This document shows, one piece after another, positions 1 to 8,617 of a stretch of 64,000 nucleotides of DNA. The notes beneath the pieces are model-generated. The model was not told the origin of the DNA and did not search any database. It saw nothing but the letters and a program-made list of their open reading frames with translations. Both the position numbers and the translations under genes were made by a program. The stretch is from an uncultured Flavobacteriales bacterium (GTDB taxonomy: Bacteria; Bacteroidota; Bacteroidia; Flavobacteriales_D; Sanyastnellaceae), in assembly GCA_905479115.1 (NCBI GenBank), contig CAJQLF010000002.1:1-64000 (forward strand). Direction: 5' to 3'. How positions within the stretch are numbered: the first letter of the stretch is position 1; every line of letters starts with the position of its first letter.

Positions 1-1644
1 CCCCGGTGCAGTCTCGTGGAGCAGTGCCTCTTGGCCACCAGCGGAACGTCCCCAAACACGGTATACATATGGGCCCGGGAAAACGACCGTATCCGCATCC
101 GTTGGGGGTGACCATTCCACATCGATGGCACCTGCGAATGCATCCGTGACCTCCACCGATGCCCGCGTGATGACGGGTACGTCTTTGCGAATCGTAGCGC
201 AGACCTCATCACTGGCAATCGACTCACCGCTTCCGGGCCAGCGGGTTACCACCCGGTAACAATACGTGGCTCCAAATGAAAGCAAGTCCATATCGATGTA
301 CTCCGTCGCCGATAATCCATCGACCATACCCACCCACTCATAGCCCGTCTCTTCTGGCATACCCGTTTCACAGGCTCCTGGATTCCAATCCAATGAATCA
401 ACTCGGCGGTAGACATCATAGAATCCCGCTTCAACTTTCCATGCCGGCAATTCATCCAAGCACTCATGCGGAGACCAGTCCACAATGATGCTGTTACCAA
501 TGGGCGTGGCAGCGCTCATGGAGACACCAGGAGCAACCACCCGGATTTGAAAAGACTCCAAATCCATTAGCTGAACTTGATTGCTATTGTCTTCTGCGCG
601 CAGCACCACTTGGTACGGGGCTTCCCTGACTTCCGTGCATTTGGGAGCCCATGTAAACTGCCCAATGCCTGCGCCGAGATCACTAAAGTTAGCGGTGTTT
701 TCCACCTCTGTTAAAGGTCCTCCCACCGCATCCAAATCCACGTTGTCACCGTCCGGATCCAATGCATTCACGAGCAACGACAAAAACGTTCCAGCAACAA
801 TGCATGTGTCCTCCACTGCTGAGATCTCCGGTGGTTGATTGGTGCAGGCCTCTACGGTGATTTGCATATCACGAACCACCTCTCCCACCTTAATCAACTG
901 GCCCTCCACTGAGCGCCACTCTTGGATGCGCAATGCGACGTTGTAGATGCCTGCGATTTGCGGAACCTCCCAAGAAACATCCCCATAAACCGGGTCAATC
1001 TCAAAAACATCATCGTTTGGGCTGACTGCATCCGGCGTGACATAATCGGATATCACTTCGCCTTCGAACCCCCTGCATGGAACCAAATCATACGTCAGAA
1101 TATCCCCATCGGGGTCGTATGCTCCGGGATTGTGAATCCATGACTGGAACAGACAGGCATTTTGCTGCGCTGGATTGAGCAGTTGGACTGAGTTATTGTG
1201 GCCGGCCATCGGATCAATAATGAGCAAGCTGCTAATCGTAAAAGGGACATCCACCGACCCTGGAATGTTCAGTACGCCCTGGTTTCTATTGGGGTCCTCC
1301 ACTTGAATTTCATAGATTCCAGGTCCGCCGTAGGTGTGGTTTCCGCGGTAGCGGTTGACTTGAATATCCCCCTCCATGAGCACTTCGCTCTCTCGAGCAA
1401 GGCTGTCAACCGGCTCATCATTTTCGTCACCCCAATAAAGGTACAGCCAAGGACGGTCTGCTGGAGCGCTGGATTTCGTGTAGGTTGTGATGAGGATTTC
1501 GTAGGTCAAGCCCTCCACATGCGAGTAGGTGATTTCACCTGCGCGGTTGTGCGTGGCAAAGGCCTGCAGACAAAGGACCCAAAACGCTAGCAAAACCATG
1601 CCTCCGCGAAGGTAACGCAAGCCAAACCAAGCGGGGTTTTGCAT
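1..1644 (-). CDS. Secreted gliding-motility-associated/T9SS-cargo-type protein, N-terminal part (cut by window edge)
   Basis: The reading frame stays open on the minus strand from the start codon to base 1, so 548 codons are visible and the C-terminus lies outside the window. The N-terminus has a hydrophobic signal peptide ending near AFATHNRAGEITY; the HNRAGEITY opening is typical of large Bacteroidota exported proteins that end in a gliding-motility-associated C-terminal (type IX secretion) domain. Downstream are repeated beta-sandwich-like stretches with acidic DPDGD motifs (cadherin/Ig-like) and fibronectin-like segments (YCYRVVTRW). Start choice is open: ATG codons at 1683, 1644 and 1599 all precede the signal peptide. 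No enzyme motif is seen; an adhesive or surface role is inferred. The sorting domain itself is not visible. Confidence 0.8.
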   Translation of the reverse strand, partial: MQNPAWFGLRYLRGGMVLLAFWVLCLQAFATHNRAGEITYSHVEGLTYEILITTYTKSSAPADRPWLYLYWGDENDEPVDSLARESEVLMEGDIQVNRYRGNHTYGGPGIYEIQVEDPNRNQGVLNIPGSVDVPFTISSLLIIDPMAGHNNSVQLLNPAQQNACLFQSWIHNPGAYDPDGDILTYDLVPCRGFEGEVISDYVTPDAVSPNDDVFEIDPVYGDVSWEVPQIAGIYNVALRIQEWRSVEGQLIKVGEVVRDMQITVEACTNQPPEISAVEDTCIVAGTFLSLLVNALDPDGDNVDLDAVGGPLTEVENTANFSDLGAGIGQFTWAPKCTEVREAPYQVVLRAEDNSNQVQLMDLESFQIRVVAPGVSMSAATPIGNSIIVDWSPHECLDELPAWKVEAGFYDVYRRVDSLDWNPGACETGMPEETGYEWVGMVDGLSATEYIDMDLLSFGATYCYRVVTRWPGSGESIASDEVCATIRKDVPVITRASVEVTDAFAGAIDVEWSPPTDADTVVFPGPYVYRVWGRSAGGQEALLHETAPG

Positions 1645-1733
1645 GGGATTGTAAAACGTAAACGAAAGCCGTTGAAAAACCATCTCGATGCAAGTTAGGA
1701 CAAGGAAGTGAACCGTTAACTTTACGCGCTCAA

Positions 1734-2801
1734 ATGGCTTCCAAAAAAAAACCAACATCCATCGGATTCAGTTGCGGCGACCCCAACGGAATCGGAATTG
1801 AGACACTGATTAAAGTGTTTTCAGATGACCGCATGTTCCAGGAGGCAACTCCTGTGTTGTACGCCACGCCAAACTTGGTCGAAGCAGCAAGCGAGTGCAC
1901 CAAGCACACCGACATTGCATGGAAGGTCATCGCTTCCGCAGATGAAGCGAAAGAAGGTCAATTGAACTTGGTCTGTATTCAAGATGAACCGTGGGAAATT
2001 AAGTGGGGTGAAGTCGATGGAAAGGCGGGTGAATTTGCGATGAAATCGCTTCAGGCAGTGGTCAACGACTTGGCGAGCACGAAAGTAGATGTATTGGTCA
2101 CCTTGCCCATCCATAAAGAAGCGATGCGCCAAGGGTCGTTTCAATATCCGGGTCACACAGAATTTTTGGCGGACTTTGCCAATGTGGACGACGTCCTCAT
2201 GCTATTGGTTTCCGGCTCCTTGCGAGTAGGAATGTGCACAGGACATGTCGCATTAAAGGATGTTTCAAGCTTGGTCACCTCGGAAACCATTGTCCGCAAG
2301 GCACGGTTGATGCACGACTCGCTCAGCAGAGACTTCGGCATTCCCCAACCGCGCATTGCGATTTTAGGATTAAACCCGCATGCCAGCGACAACGGCCTGA
2401 TGGGAGACGAAGAGAAAAAAACCATCGTTCCTGCCATCCGCGACTTAAATGCCGAAGGACGGTTCGTTATGGGTCCATACCCCGCAGACGGATTTTTTGG
2501 CGCAGGAACACACAAGCAGTTTGATGGTGTTTTGGCGATGTACCACGATCAAGGCCTAGCCCCATTCAAAGCCCTCAGTTTTGGCGACGGAGTGAACTTC
2601 ACTGCAGGCTTGCCCATCGTTCGAACCAGTCCTGACCACGGCACAGGATTCGACATTGCGGGGAAGGGGGAAGCGAACCCAGACTCCCTTCGTGCGGCTA
2701 TTTTTCTCGCCAGGGATATTCGATTCAATCGCATTGCACACCGCGAATTGAATGAGAACCCCCTTCCGGTGGAAAAGCATGTGAGAAAAGAGCGGTATTA
2801 G
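1734..2801 (+). CDS. pdxA: 4-hydroxythreonine-4-phosphate dehydrogenase PdxA
   Basis: PdxA oxidises 4-phosphohydroxy-L-threonine in the DXP-dependent pathway to pyridoxal phosphate; it is a cytoplasmic, metal- and NAD-dependent dimer. The 355-residue protein is a little longer than the usual 330. It has the N-terminal signature GDPNGIGIE, the substrate/metal-binding GHTEFLA segment (about residue 140), a second metal His region near LGLNPHASDNG, and the hallmark MYHDQGLAPFK near residue 270. The start ATG follows a promoter-like TAACTTTA box 9 bases upstream, divergent from the exported-protein gene to the left. The next gene starts about 100 bases downstream from its own promoter, so pdxA appears monocistronic. 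Confidence 0.96.
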   Translation: MASKKKPTSIGFSCGDPNGIGIETLIKVFSDDRMFQEATPVLYATPNLVEAASECTKHTDIAWKVIASADEAKEGQLNLVCIQDEPWEIKWGEVDGKAGEFAMKSLQAVVNDLASTKVDVLVTLPIHKEAMRQGSFQYPGHTEFLADFANVDDVLMLLVSGSLRVGMCTGHVALKDVSSLVTSETIVRKARLMHDSLSRDFGIPQPRIAILGLNPHASDNGLMGDEEKKTIVPAIRDLNAEGRFVMGPYPADGFFGAGTHKQFDGVLAMYHDQGLAPFKALSFGDGVNFTAGLPIVRTSPDHGTGFDIAGKGEANPDSLRAAIFLARDIRFNRIAHRELNENPLPVEKHVRKERY

Positions 2802-2851
2802 GCTATCTCAACGCATTTGGAAGAATCGCATCTACTCCACCGAATATTCTT

Positions 2852-2882
2852 TTGCTCAACCGGATTGTTCTGATTACCTTTG
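2852..2882 (+). promoter_or_regulatory. Bacteroidota-type promoter for the DUF177-rpmF operon
   Basis: TTG at 2852-2854 is followed after 20 bases by TACCTTTG at 2875-2882, an exact match to the Bacteroidota -7 box TAnnTTTG. Predicted transcription start is about 2888-2890, leaving a leader of about 15 bases before the GTG at 2905. This supports that start over an upstream extension of the open frame. Confidence 0.7.
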
Positions 2883-2904
2883 CACTCCCCAAAATGAGGA
2901 GGTT

Positions 2905-3450
2905 GTGGATCACTTGGCACTCTTTCGTATTCCCTTTGTGGGACTCAAGCCCGGTCTACACGACTTCCAAATGGAGGTGGATTCGTTGTTCTTTGATTCT
3001 TTCCCCTCATCTGAAACCAATCAAATTACGGGATTGGCGAATGTGACGCTCGATAAACTGGGCTCCAAACTGGATTGCGTAGTAGCCTTTACTGGTGAAG
3101 CGACGCTTCCATGTGACCGGTGCCTTGCGGATGTCACACTGGCCATTTCGTTTGAAGAAAGGTTGGTGGTTCAACTTGGAGAGACCACCAATACCGAAGA
3201 TGATATCTGGACCCTGGGTTCTGAATGCCATGAATTGGACATCAGCCAACCTGTTTTTGAGTGGATTCATTTGCACCTTCCTTTGCGAAGGCTTCATGAA
3301 TCTTTAGAAGACTGTGATCCGGATGTCGCCGAGTACCTCTCCGGTTCTTCAGAAAAGCCGTCCGAAACTTCAGGGTCATCGGGCAGTGGGGGTACAGATG
3401 AAAACGACGGAATTGACCCGCGTTGGAATGCATTGAAAGACTTGAAATAA
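2905..3450 (+). CDS. DUF177 (YceD-family) protein, co-transcribed with rpmF
   Basis: DUF177/YceD proteins are found next to rpmF across bacteria and, in E. coli and plants, are linked to 23S rRNA accumulation. This 181-residue protein has the expected N-terminal [15 protein letters not shown], the central cysteine motif [10 protein letters not shown] (about residue 70) and a Ser/Gly/acid-rich C-terminal tail. The start is a GTG preceded at only two bases by AGGAGG (2897-2902), one of few strong Shine-Dalgarno-like sequences in the window, although the spacing is shorter than optimal. The frame is open further upstream but has no start codon there and crosses the promoter. The rpmF start lies 7 bases after its stop. 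Confidence 0.88.
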   Translation: MDHLALFRIPFVGLKPGLHDFQMEVDSLFFDSFPSSETNQITGLANVTLDKLGSKLDCVVAFTGEATLPCDRCLADVTLAISFEERLVVQLGETTNTEDDIWTLGSECHELDISQPVFEWIHLHLPLRRLHESLEDCDPDVAEYLSGSSEKPSETSGSSGSGGTDENDGIDPRWNALKDLK

Positions 3451-3457
3451 AATTGCC

Positions 3458-3646
3458 ATGGCACATCCTAAACGACGCCAAAGTAAAGCCCGGACGCGCA
3501 AGCGCCGCGCCCATGACGCACTAACTGCCCCACAGGTAGCGGCTTGCCCTACCACAGGACAGCCTCACCTTTTCCACCGTGCCCACTGGCATGAAGGAAA
3601 GCTCTATTACAAGGGCAAAGTGGTGATGGAAAAGGCGGAAGCCTAA
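3458..3646 (+). CDS. rpmF: 50S ribosomal protein L32
   Basis: This 62-residue basic protein has the bL32 opening [19 protein letters not shown] followed by the family's central segment with [14 protein letters not shown] and the LYYKGKVV ending. It is a structural protein of the large ribosomal subunit. Only one cysteine of the possible zinc-ribbon set remains (position about 30), so this is the zinc-free type common in Bacteroidota. It is the second gene of the DUF177-rpmF unit and is followed by a clear intrinsic terminator. Confidence 0.97.
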   Translation: MAHPKRRQSKARTRKRRAHDALTAPQVAACPTTGQPHLFHRAHWHEGKLYYKGKVVMEKAEA

Positions 3647-3694
3647 CCAAACACATTGATGACTGTTTGATCGACGAACGTCGTTCAGACGATG

Positions 3695-3722
3695 AAAAAG
3701 GGAGGGTTCACCTCCCTTTTTT
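3695..3722 (+). terminator. Intrinsic terminator after rpmF
   Basis: AAAAAGGGAGG (3695-3705), a five-base loop GTTCA, then CCTCCC and six T (3711-3722) form a perfect hairpin with a T tract about 50 bases after rpmF. It separates the ribosomal unit from fabH. Confidence 0.9.
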
Positions 3723-3801
3723 CGTGGCCTAAACTGACGTTATTCCACATTCGCCCTTTGAATACCGGAAAAATTCCCCTTTTTGGCGTGTTTCGACATG
3801 C

Positions 3802-3809
3802 TATCTTTG
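3802..3809 (+). promoter_or_regulatory. Probable -7 box upstream of fabH
   Basis: TATCTTTG matches TAnnTTTG exactly, 29 bases before the fabH start and after the rpmF terminator. A TTG lies 16 bases upstream (3783-3785), shorter than the preferred spacing. Confidence 0.5.
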
Positions 3810-3838
3810 GCGGCTATTTACAACCAACCTAGAAAACT

Positions 3839-4822
3839 ATGCGCGCTTCCATTACTTCCGTTGCAGGATATCTGCCTGATGACGTGTTGACCAATGCTGA
3901 TTTGGAAAAAATGGTTGATACCAACGATGAGTGGATTCGCTCGCGAACGGGAATCGAAGAGCGACGCATCCTGAAAGATCCAACGAAGGCCACTTCCGAT
4001 ATGGGAGCCGAAGCCGTCAAGACCCTGCTCGAAAAGCGCGGCATTGATGCCACAGAAATCGACCTGATTATTTGTGCCACCGTGACCGCAGACATGCACT
4101 TTCCAGCAACGGCAAACCTCATCGCGCACAAAGTAGGCGCCGTCAACTCATGGGGGTACGACTTAAGCGCAGCTTGCTCAGGATTCATTTTTGCTCTAAC
4201 AACAGGGGCGCAATTCATCGAGAGCGGCCGATACAAAAAAGTTGTGGTCGTGGGGGCCGATAAAATGAGTTCCATCATTGATTATTCAGACCGTACAACC
4301 TGCATCTTATTCGGTGATGCGGCCGCAGCGGTGTTGTTGGAGCCCACCGAAGAATATGGCGTCATCGACCACAAACTGCATGTGGATGGCAACGGAGCCA
4401 ACTTCCTCCGACAAAAGGCTGGCGGGTCTTTATTTCCCCCCACCCATGAAACGGTTGACGCGAAGGAACACGTTATTTTCCAAGAGGGCCAACCTGTGTT
4501 TAAAGCGGCGGTAAAAGGAATGGCAGACGTTAGTTATGACATCATGCAACGGAATAAACTGGCTCCTGAAGATGTCGCATGGCTTGTTCCACACCAAGCC
4601 AACTTGCGCATCATCGATGCTACGCAACGCCGAATGGGCTTGCCCGCAGAAAAAGTCATGATCAACATTCAGAAGTACGGGAACACGACGGCAGCAACCA
4701 TTCCTTTGTGTCTCATGGATTGGGAAAAGCAATTGAAAGCCGGTGACAACGTGATCCTCGCAGCGTTTGGCGGTGGCTTCACATGGGGCGCAGTCTATTT
4801 GCAATGGGCCTATAATAGCTGA
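3839..4822 (+). CDS. fabH: Beta-ketoacyl-[acyl-carrier-protein] synthase III
   Basis: FabH condenses acyl-CoA (acetyl- or branched-chain starter) with malonyl-ACP to start fatty acid synthesis. The 327-residue thiolase-fold protein has the full catalytic triad: Cys113 in [11 protein letters not shown], His251 in VPHQANLRI and Asn281 in [12 protein letters not shown], plus the C-terminal [13 protein letters not shown]. It sits between rpmF and accB-accC, which provide malonyl-CoA, a logical grouping for lipid initiation. Branched or straight starter preference cannot be read from sequence. The plain ATG start follows a promoter box; no Shine-Dalgarno is seen. Confidence 0.96.
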   Translation: MRASITSVAGYLPDDVLTNADLEKMVDTNDEWIRSRTGIEERRILKDPTKATSDMGAEAVKTLLEKRGIDATEIDLIICATVTADMHFPATANLIAHKVGAVNSWGYDLSAACSGFIFALTTGAQFIESGRYKKVVVVGADKMSSIIDYSDRTTCILFGDAAAAVLLEPTEEYGVIDHKLHVDGNGANFLRQKAGGSLFPPTHETVDAKEHVIFQEGQPVFKAAVKGMADVSYDIMQRNKLAPEDVAWLVPHQANLRIIDATQRRMGLPAEKVMINIQKYGNTTAATIPLCLMDWEKQLKAGDNVILAAFGGGFTWGAVYLQWAYNS

Positions 4823-4859
4823 TTAACCCATTTCCGGACCGGGGCCAATAAAAACCGAC

Positions 4860-4867
4860 TAAATTTG
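4860..4867 (+). promoter_or_regulatory. Probable -7 box upstream of accB
   Basis: TAAATTTG matches TAnnTTTG, 19 bases before the accB start. No good TTG element is visible at the usual distance, so support rests on the -7 box and its position. Confidence 0.45.
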
Positions 4868-4886
4868 CTCCTTAAATTGTCATCAA

Positions 4887-5390
4887 ATGACCATTAACGA
4901 AATTCAAGACCTCATCAAGTTCATCGCGAAAGCGGGAGTAACAGAGGTGGAAATCGAAAAAAAGGATTTCAAGATTACCATTAAATCTGAAATCCCAAAA
5001 AAGAAGGGCGCCTCCGCGCAAGCTGGAGAAACAGTCATTCAAGTGCCGATGGCTGCTGTACCGGCAGCCGCAGCTCCTGCCGCTCCTGTCGTCCCTGCCG
5101 CTCCTGCGCCCGCAGCAGAGGCCGCGACTTCAGCTTCAGAAGAGGATCAATACATCACCGTTAAGTCGCCGATGATCGGTACGTTTTACCGCCGCTCAGC
5201 TCCTGACAAAGATGCCTTTGTCGAAGTGGGTAATTCAGTCGGAAACGGGGATGTCTTGTGCGTCATTGAGGCCATGAAGCTCTTCAATGAGATTGAATCT
5301 GAAGTGAGCGGAAAAATTGTCAAGATCCTGGTCGACGACAACAGCCCTGTGGAGTACGATCAGCCTTTGTTCTTGGTTGATCCTTCCTGA
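4887..5390 (+). CDS. accB: Acetyl-CoA carboxylase biotin carboxyl carrier protein
   Basis: AccB carries the biotin that shuttles CO2 from AccC to the carboxyltransferase in malonyl-CoA synthesis. The 167-residue protein has a short N-terminal helical domain (about 1-35), an Ala/Pro-rich flexible linker (about 50-85) and a C-terminal biotinyl domain. The biotinylation site is Lys131 in the exact motif [12 protein letters not shown], and [10 protein letters not shown] marks the domain start. accC begins 11 bases downstream, so the two are co-transcribed. The pyruvate carboxylase alternative is disfavoured by the separate, AccB-sized protein. Confidence 0.96.
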   Translation: MTINEIQDLIKFIAKAGVTEVEIEKKDFKITIKSEIPKKKGASAQAGETVIQVPMAAVPAAAAPAAPVVPAAPAPAAEAATSASEEDQYITVKSPMIGTFYRRSAPDKDAFVEVGNSVGNGDVLCVIEAMKLFNEIESEVSGKIVKILVDDNSPVEYDQPLFLVDPS

Positions 5391-5401
5391 ACCCCATCGC
5401 C

Positions 5402-6736
5402 ATGTTTAAGAAAATTCTGATTGCTAATCGCGGGGAAATTGCGCTCCGTGTCATTCGCACATGCAAGGAAATGGGCATCAAAACTGTAGCCGTTTATTCG
5501 ACGGCTGATGCGGATAGCCTGCACGTTCGGTTCGCCGATGAGGCCGTTTGCATTGGACCACCCAAAAGCGCGGATTCCTACCTCGCTATTCCCAAGATCA
5601 TAGCCGCAGCTGAAATCACAAATGCCGATGCCATCCACCCAGGCTATGGCTTTCTCTCGGAGAACGCTGATTTTTCACGCATCTGTGCTGAAAATCAAAT
5701 CAAATTTATCGGAGCAAGCCCGCAAATGATCGAATCCATGGGAGATAAGGCTTCCGCCAAGGCAACCATGAAGGCAGCAGGTGTTCCGACCATTCCAGGT
5801 AACAAAGGAATTCTGGAAAGCTTGGACGAGGCAAAGAAAATTGCCAAGAAGATTGGATACCCTGTCATGCTCAAAGCCACCGCCGGAGGTGGCGGAAAAG
5901 GCATGCAAGTTTGCAACGATGTCGAAGAGCTTGAAGAAGGCTGGGAGTCAACGCGTCGGGAAGCAGGAGCGGCCTTCGGTAACGACGGAATGTACATGGA
6001 GAAATTCGTCGTAGAGCCCCGCCACATTGAAATTCAAATTGCCGCAGATAAACGCGGAAAAGCGTGCCACCTGTCTGAGCGTGATTGCTCCATTCAACGA
6101 AGGCACCAAAAGCTCGTGGAAGAGACGCCGTCTCCTTACATGACAGATAAGCTTCGGGAAAAAATGGGGAAGGCCGCCATCAAGGCAGCAGAAGCGGTAA
6201 AATATGAAGGCGTTGGAACGGTGGAGTTCTTAGTGGATGCCAACCGGGATTTCTACTTCATGGAGATGAACACCCGAATTCAGGTGGAGCATACCATCAC
6301 AGAGGAGGTTGTGAATTACGACCTCATCAAGGAGCAAATCAAATTGGCTGCGGGTGAAAACATCAGTGGAAAGAACTACTATCCGCAGATGCACGCCATC
6401 CAATGCCGGATCAACGCTGAAGACCCCGATCGCAACTTTGCGCCTTGCCCAGGACGCATCACCGATTATCACTCGCCCGGTGGACACGGAGTTCGGCTGG
6501 ACACGCATGTATATGCGGGGTACCAAATCCCGCCGTTTTACGATTCGATGATAGCAAAACTAATTGTCGTGGCCCAGACCCGGGATGAGGCCATCCTCAA
6601 AATGCAGCGCGCATTGGACGAGTACGTTATCGAAGGTGTGAAGACCACCATTCCCTTTCATCAGCGCTTGATGCGGAATGAACGGTTCCGAAGCGGAAAT
6701 TTCACCACAAAATTCATGGAGGAGGAAGACGTTTAG
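5402..6736 (+). CDS. accC: Acetyl-CoA carboxylase, biotin carboxylase subunit
   Basis: AccC uses ATP and bicarbonate to carboxylate the biotin on AccB. The 444-residue length and domain order match the family: N-terminal pre-ATP-grasp domain ([19 protein letters not shown]), glycine-rich ATP loop [11 protein letters not shown] (about residue 160), metal/bicarbonate segment [17 protein letters not shown] (about 285-302) and the C-terminal biotin carboxylase domain. It directly follows accB. A strong hairpin ends the unit just downstream. No carboxyltransferase genes (accA/accD) are in this window. Confidence 0.97.
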   Translation: MFKKILIANRGEIALRVIRTCKEMGIKTVAVYSTADADSLHVRFADEAVCIGPPKSADSYLAIPKIIAAAEITNADAIHPGYGFLSENADFSRICAENQIKFIGASPQMIESMGDKASAKATMKAAGVPTIPGNKGILESLDEAKKIAKKIGYPVMLKATAGGGGKGMQVCNDVEELEEGWESTRREAGAAFGNDGMYMEKFVVEPRHIEIQIAADKRGKACHLSERDCSIQRRHQKLVEETPSPYMTDKLREKMGKAAIKAAEAVKYEGVGTVEFLVDANRDFYFMEMNTRIQVEHTITEEVVNYDLIKEQIKLAAGENISGKNYYPQMHAIQCRINAEDPDRNFAPCPGRITDYHSPGGHGVRLDTHVYAGYQIPPFYDSMIAKLIVVAQTRDEAILKMQRALDEYVIEGVKTTIPFHQRLMRNERFRSGNFTTKFMEEEDV

Positions 6737-6756
6737 TACGTGCTCCATTGACAACC

Positions 6757-6786
6757 AAAAAAAGCCGGCTATGTCCGGCTTTTTTT
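6757..6786. terminator. Bidirectional hairpin terminator between accC and rfaE2
   Basis: A-rich run, AGCCGG (6763-6768), loop CTATGT, CCGGCT (6775-6780) and T run form a symmetrical terminator serving both converging genes. The stop codon of rfaE2 (6769-6771 on the minus strand) lies in the loop, so the final codons of that gene are part of the structure. Confidence 0.88.
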
Positions 6787-7257
6787 AATGATGTTGGTCG
6801 TAGAACGTCCGGGGAGCAAGGGAATCGAGTGGACCGCTCCACCCCGGTTGATGACCTCAATTGACCCGACTATGAATTGCGGCTCGGAGGGATCCGTGCA
6901 TTGAGGATCGTAATCGCCTCCTTTGACCAGCACGTCGGGTTGAATCGCTTGGATCAGTTTTGCTGGTGTTTCCTCGCCAAAAACAACCACCAAATCCACT
7001 GCTCGAAGCCCCTCAAGGACAGCCTGACGGTCGTTCTCAGGATTAATCGGTCGCTCTGGTCCTTTGCCCAATTTTCTCACACTTGAATCAGAATTTAATC
7101 CAACCACCAAGCGTGTTCCGAAGGCCTTTGCTTCCTTCAAATACATCACATGACCGGCGTGCAGAATGTCAAAAACACCGTTTGTGAACACCACCGTCTC
7201 CCCAGCTTTTTTCCATTGGCTGATAACCTGCAATGTGTGATCCAGGGTTCCTTTCAT
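6769..7257 (-). CDS. rfaE2: D-glycero-beta-D-manno-heptose 1-phosphate adenylyltransferase
   Basis: This cytidylyltransferase-like enzyme activates heptose 1-phosphate with ATP to ADP-heptose for the lipopolysaccharide core. The 162-residue protein corresponds to the C-terminal domain of E. coli HldE alone. It has TNGVFDILHAGHVMYL with the HxGH nucleotide motif, VVGLNSDSSVRKL, and a RPINPENDRQAVLEGL segment. Its ATG overlaps the stop of the flippase-like gene by four bases (ATGA), indicating translational coupling. gmhA, another step of heptose synthesis, lies at 57.7 kb; the kinase is not in the window. Its 3' end overlaps the shared terminator. Confidence 0.92.
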   Translation of the reverse strand: MKGTLDHTLQVISQWKKAGETVVFTNGVFDILHAGHVMYLKEAKAFGTRLVVGLNSDSSVRKLGKGPERPINPENDRQAVLEGLRAVDLVVVFGEETPAKLIQAIQPDVLVKGGDYDPQCTDPSEPQFIVGSIEVINRGGAVHSIPLLPGRSTTNIIKKSRT

Positions 7258-8225
7258 CTCCGGTCTTTTTTAAGCCGATACCACAGCAAGTAGAGATAGG
7301 CGATCCCACCCATCGTGATGATCATGGATGTTTGGGTAAACCAAATGATGTTGGCAACGGCCAGACCGAGTGCCTTGGTATATCCCAAAGCCATGAAACC
7401 CGACATCACTGCCCACTGATAGGCTCCTACCCCTCCAGGTGCTGGGATGACCATGCCAAATCCCCCGGCTACCATAATAAACAAGGCTTGCATCACCGTG
7501 ATATCATTAACCGCATCAAAGGATTTAAAGATGACCCAAGCCATGAAAAAGTACATCAACCAAATGAAAATAGTATGAGCCAGAAATTGGCCCTTGCGGT
7601 TCATGTTCCGGATGCTATTCAATCCATCCCACACACCTTTGAGAAAGTCCAGAATTCGCTGTGCGAAAGGCAATTTTAGTAAGCGATTTCGGTTCCAAAG
7701 GATCAAACCTAAAGCGGTCAAACCTGCAGCACAAATGGCCACCAGCTTGCTGAAATCTGGGAGCTCCGCTCCTTCGAGCAATTCCAAAAAGGCGGGCAAA
7801 TTGCCCAATATGGCCACACCCGTTAACACAATCAGAAAAACAAAATCAATGACCCGTTCGCTGATGACGGTACCAAACAACTCATCCACCGGGATATCGT
7901 CGGTCTGATTCAAGGCGGCGCATCTTGCTAACTCTCCGCTGCGCGGCACAAACGTGTTGGCAAAATATGCGAAAGCAACAGCGTGCACGCTTCGAGCTTT
8001 ACCCGCCTTTCGCCCAAGCGGCTCGAGCAGAATACCCCACCTCAACCCCCTGCTCACAATGGCCAGATAACCCATAACGAATGATGCTGCGATTCCTTCC
8101 CATCGCACAGACCGCATGTTTTCCCACAAGGCCTCTTTGTCATCTACAATTGAGAACGCTAAGTAAAAAAGGACTACGCCAATGCCCAATGAGACGACGT
8201 ACGTCGCAATCTGTTTTGCATTCAT
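7254..8225 (-). CDS. Lysylphosphatidylglycerol synthase transmembrane/flippase-like (UPF0104) membrane protein
   Basis: This 323-residue protein is almost entirely hydrophobic, with about eight to nine membrane segments and a motif pattern of the UPF0104/LPG-synthase-TM superfamily: RGLRWGILL, FANTFVPRSGELARCAAL near residue 95 and a late Pro/Gly-rich APGGVGAYQWAVM. Family members include the flippase half of MprF; most standalone members are of unknown substrate. It is coupled to rfaE2 downstream (ATGA overlap) and starts 9 bases after panD. A lipid or lipid-linked sugar flipping role at the inner membrane is inference. A diverged second member is encoded at 11.8 kb. Confidence 0.82.
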   Translation of the reverse strand: MNAKQIATYVVSLGIGVVLFYLAFSIVDDKEALWENMRSVRWEGIAASFVMGYLAIVSRGLRWGILLEPLGRKAGKARSVHAVAFAYFANTFVPRSGELARCAALNQTDDIPVDELFGTVISERVIDFVFLIVLTGVAILGNLPAFLELLEGAELPDFSKLVAICAAGLTALGLILWNRNRLLKLPFAQRILDFLKGVWDGLNSIRNMNRKGQFLAHTIFIWLMYFFMAWVIFKSFDAVNDITVMQALFIMVAGGFGMVIPAPGGVGAYQWAVMSGFMALGYTKALGLAVANIIWFTQTSMIITMGGIAYLYLLWYRLKKDRR

Positions 8226-8234
8226 GAGCGGAAG

Positions 8235-8588
8235 TTAGGGGTTCAATCGATTCGTCGCGGTGTCAGGGAAAACCAATACCGGTTTGTGCGCCCTCGCTTC
8301 TTCGGGTGTCATATGGGCATAAGCAATCACAATGATGATGTCACCAACTTGAACCCTTCTTGCTGCAGGTCCATTCAACCCCACTTGTCCCGAGCCACGC
8401 TCACCTAGAATCGTGTACGTCTCAAATCGTTCGCCGTTGTTGATGTTTACAATTTGAACCTTTTCCCCTTCAAACAAACCTGCAGCATCCATCAAATCGG
8501 GGTCAAGGGTAATCGAACCGATGTAATTCAGATCCGCCTGGGTAACCGTCAGGCGATGCAATTTTGAACGAAGTAGGGTAATCAACAT
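8235..8588 (-). CDS. panD: Aspartate 1-decarboxylase proenzyme
   Basis: PanD makes beta-alanine for pantothenate and coenzyme A. It self-cleaves to create a pyruvoyl cofactor; the cleavage site is Gly24-Ser25 in NYIGSITLD. The protein is 117 residues when started at the ATG at 8588, the normal family length and with the normal opening [16 protein letters not shown]. The frame is open to 8705, but that extension overlaps the preceding gene and has no family match. A TATTTTTG box ends five bases before the ATG, so the mRNA may be leaderless. Confidence 0.95.
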   Translation of the reverse strand: MLITLLRSKLHRLTVTQADLNYIGSITLDPDLMDAAGLFEGEKVQIVNINNGERFETYTILGERGSGQVGLNGPAARRVQVGDIIIVIAYAHMTPEEARAHKPVLVFPDTATNRLNP

Positions 8589-8593
8589 GGGCG

Positions 8594-8601
8594 CAAAAAT
8601 A
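8594..8601 (-). promoter_or_regulatory. Probable -7 box of panD, abutting the start codon
   Basis: On the minus strand TATTTTTG is followed by CGCCC and the panD ATG. If used, transcription would begin at or next to the start codon. No TTG is seen at 19 bases upstream. Confidence 0.4.
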
Positions 8602-8617
8602 AGGATTCCAAACTGCT

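Noticed and set aside
276-1590. Plus-strand reading frames of 70-130 codons at the left edge
   Set aside because: They are shadows of the long minus-strand exported-protein gene, whose frame is open over the whole stretch and has clear domain text.
5040-5130. Ala/Pro-rich low-complexity repeat in accB (and a similar one in odhB near 42545-42640)
   Set aside because: These are normal flexible linkers of biotinyl and lipoyl carrier proteins, not DNA repeat elements.
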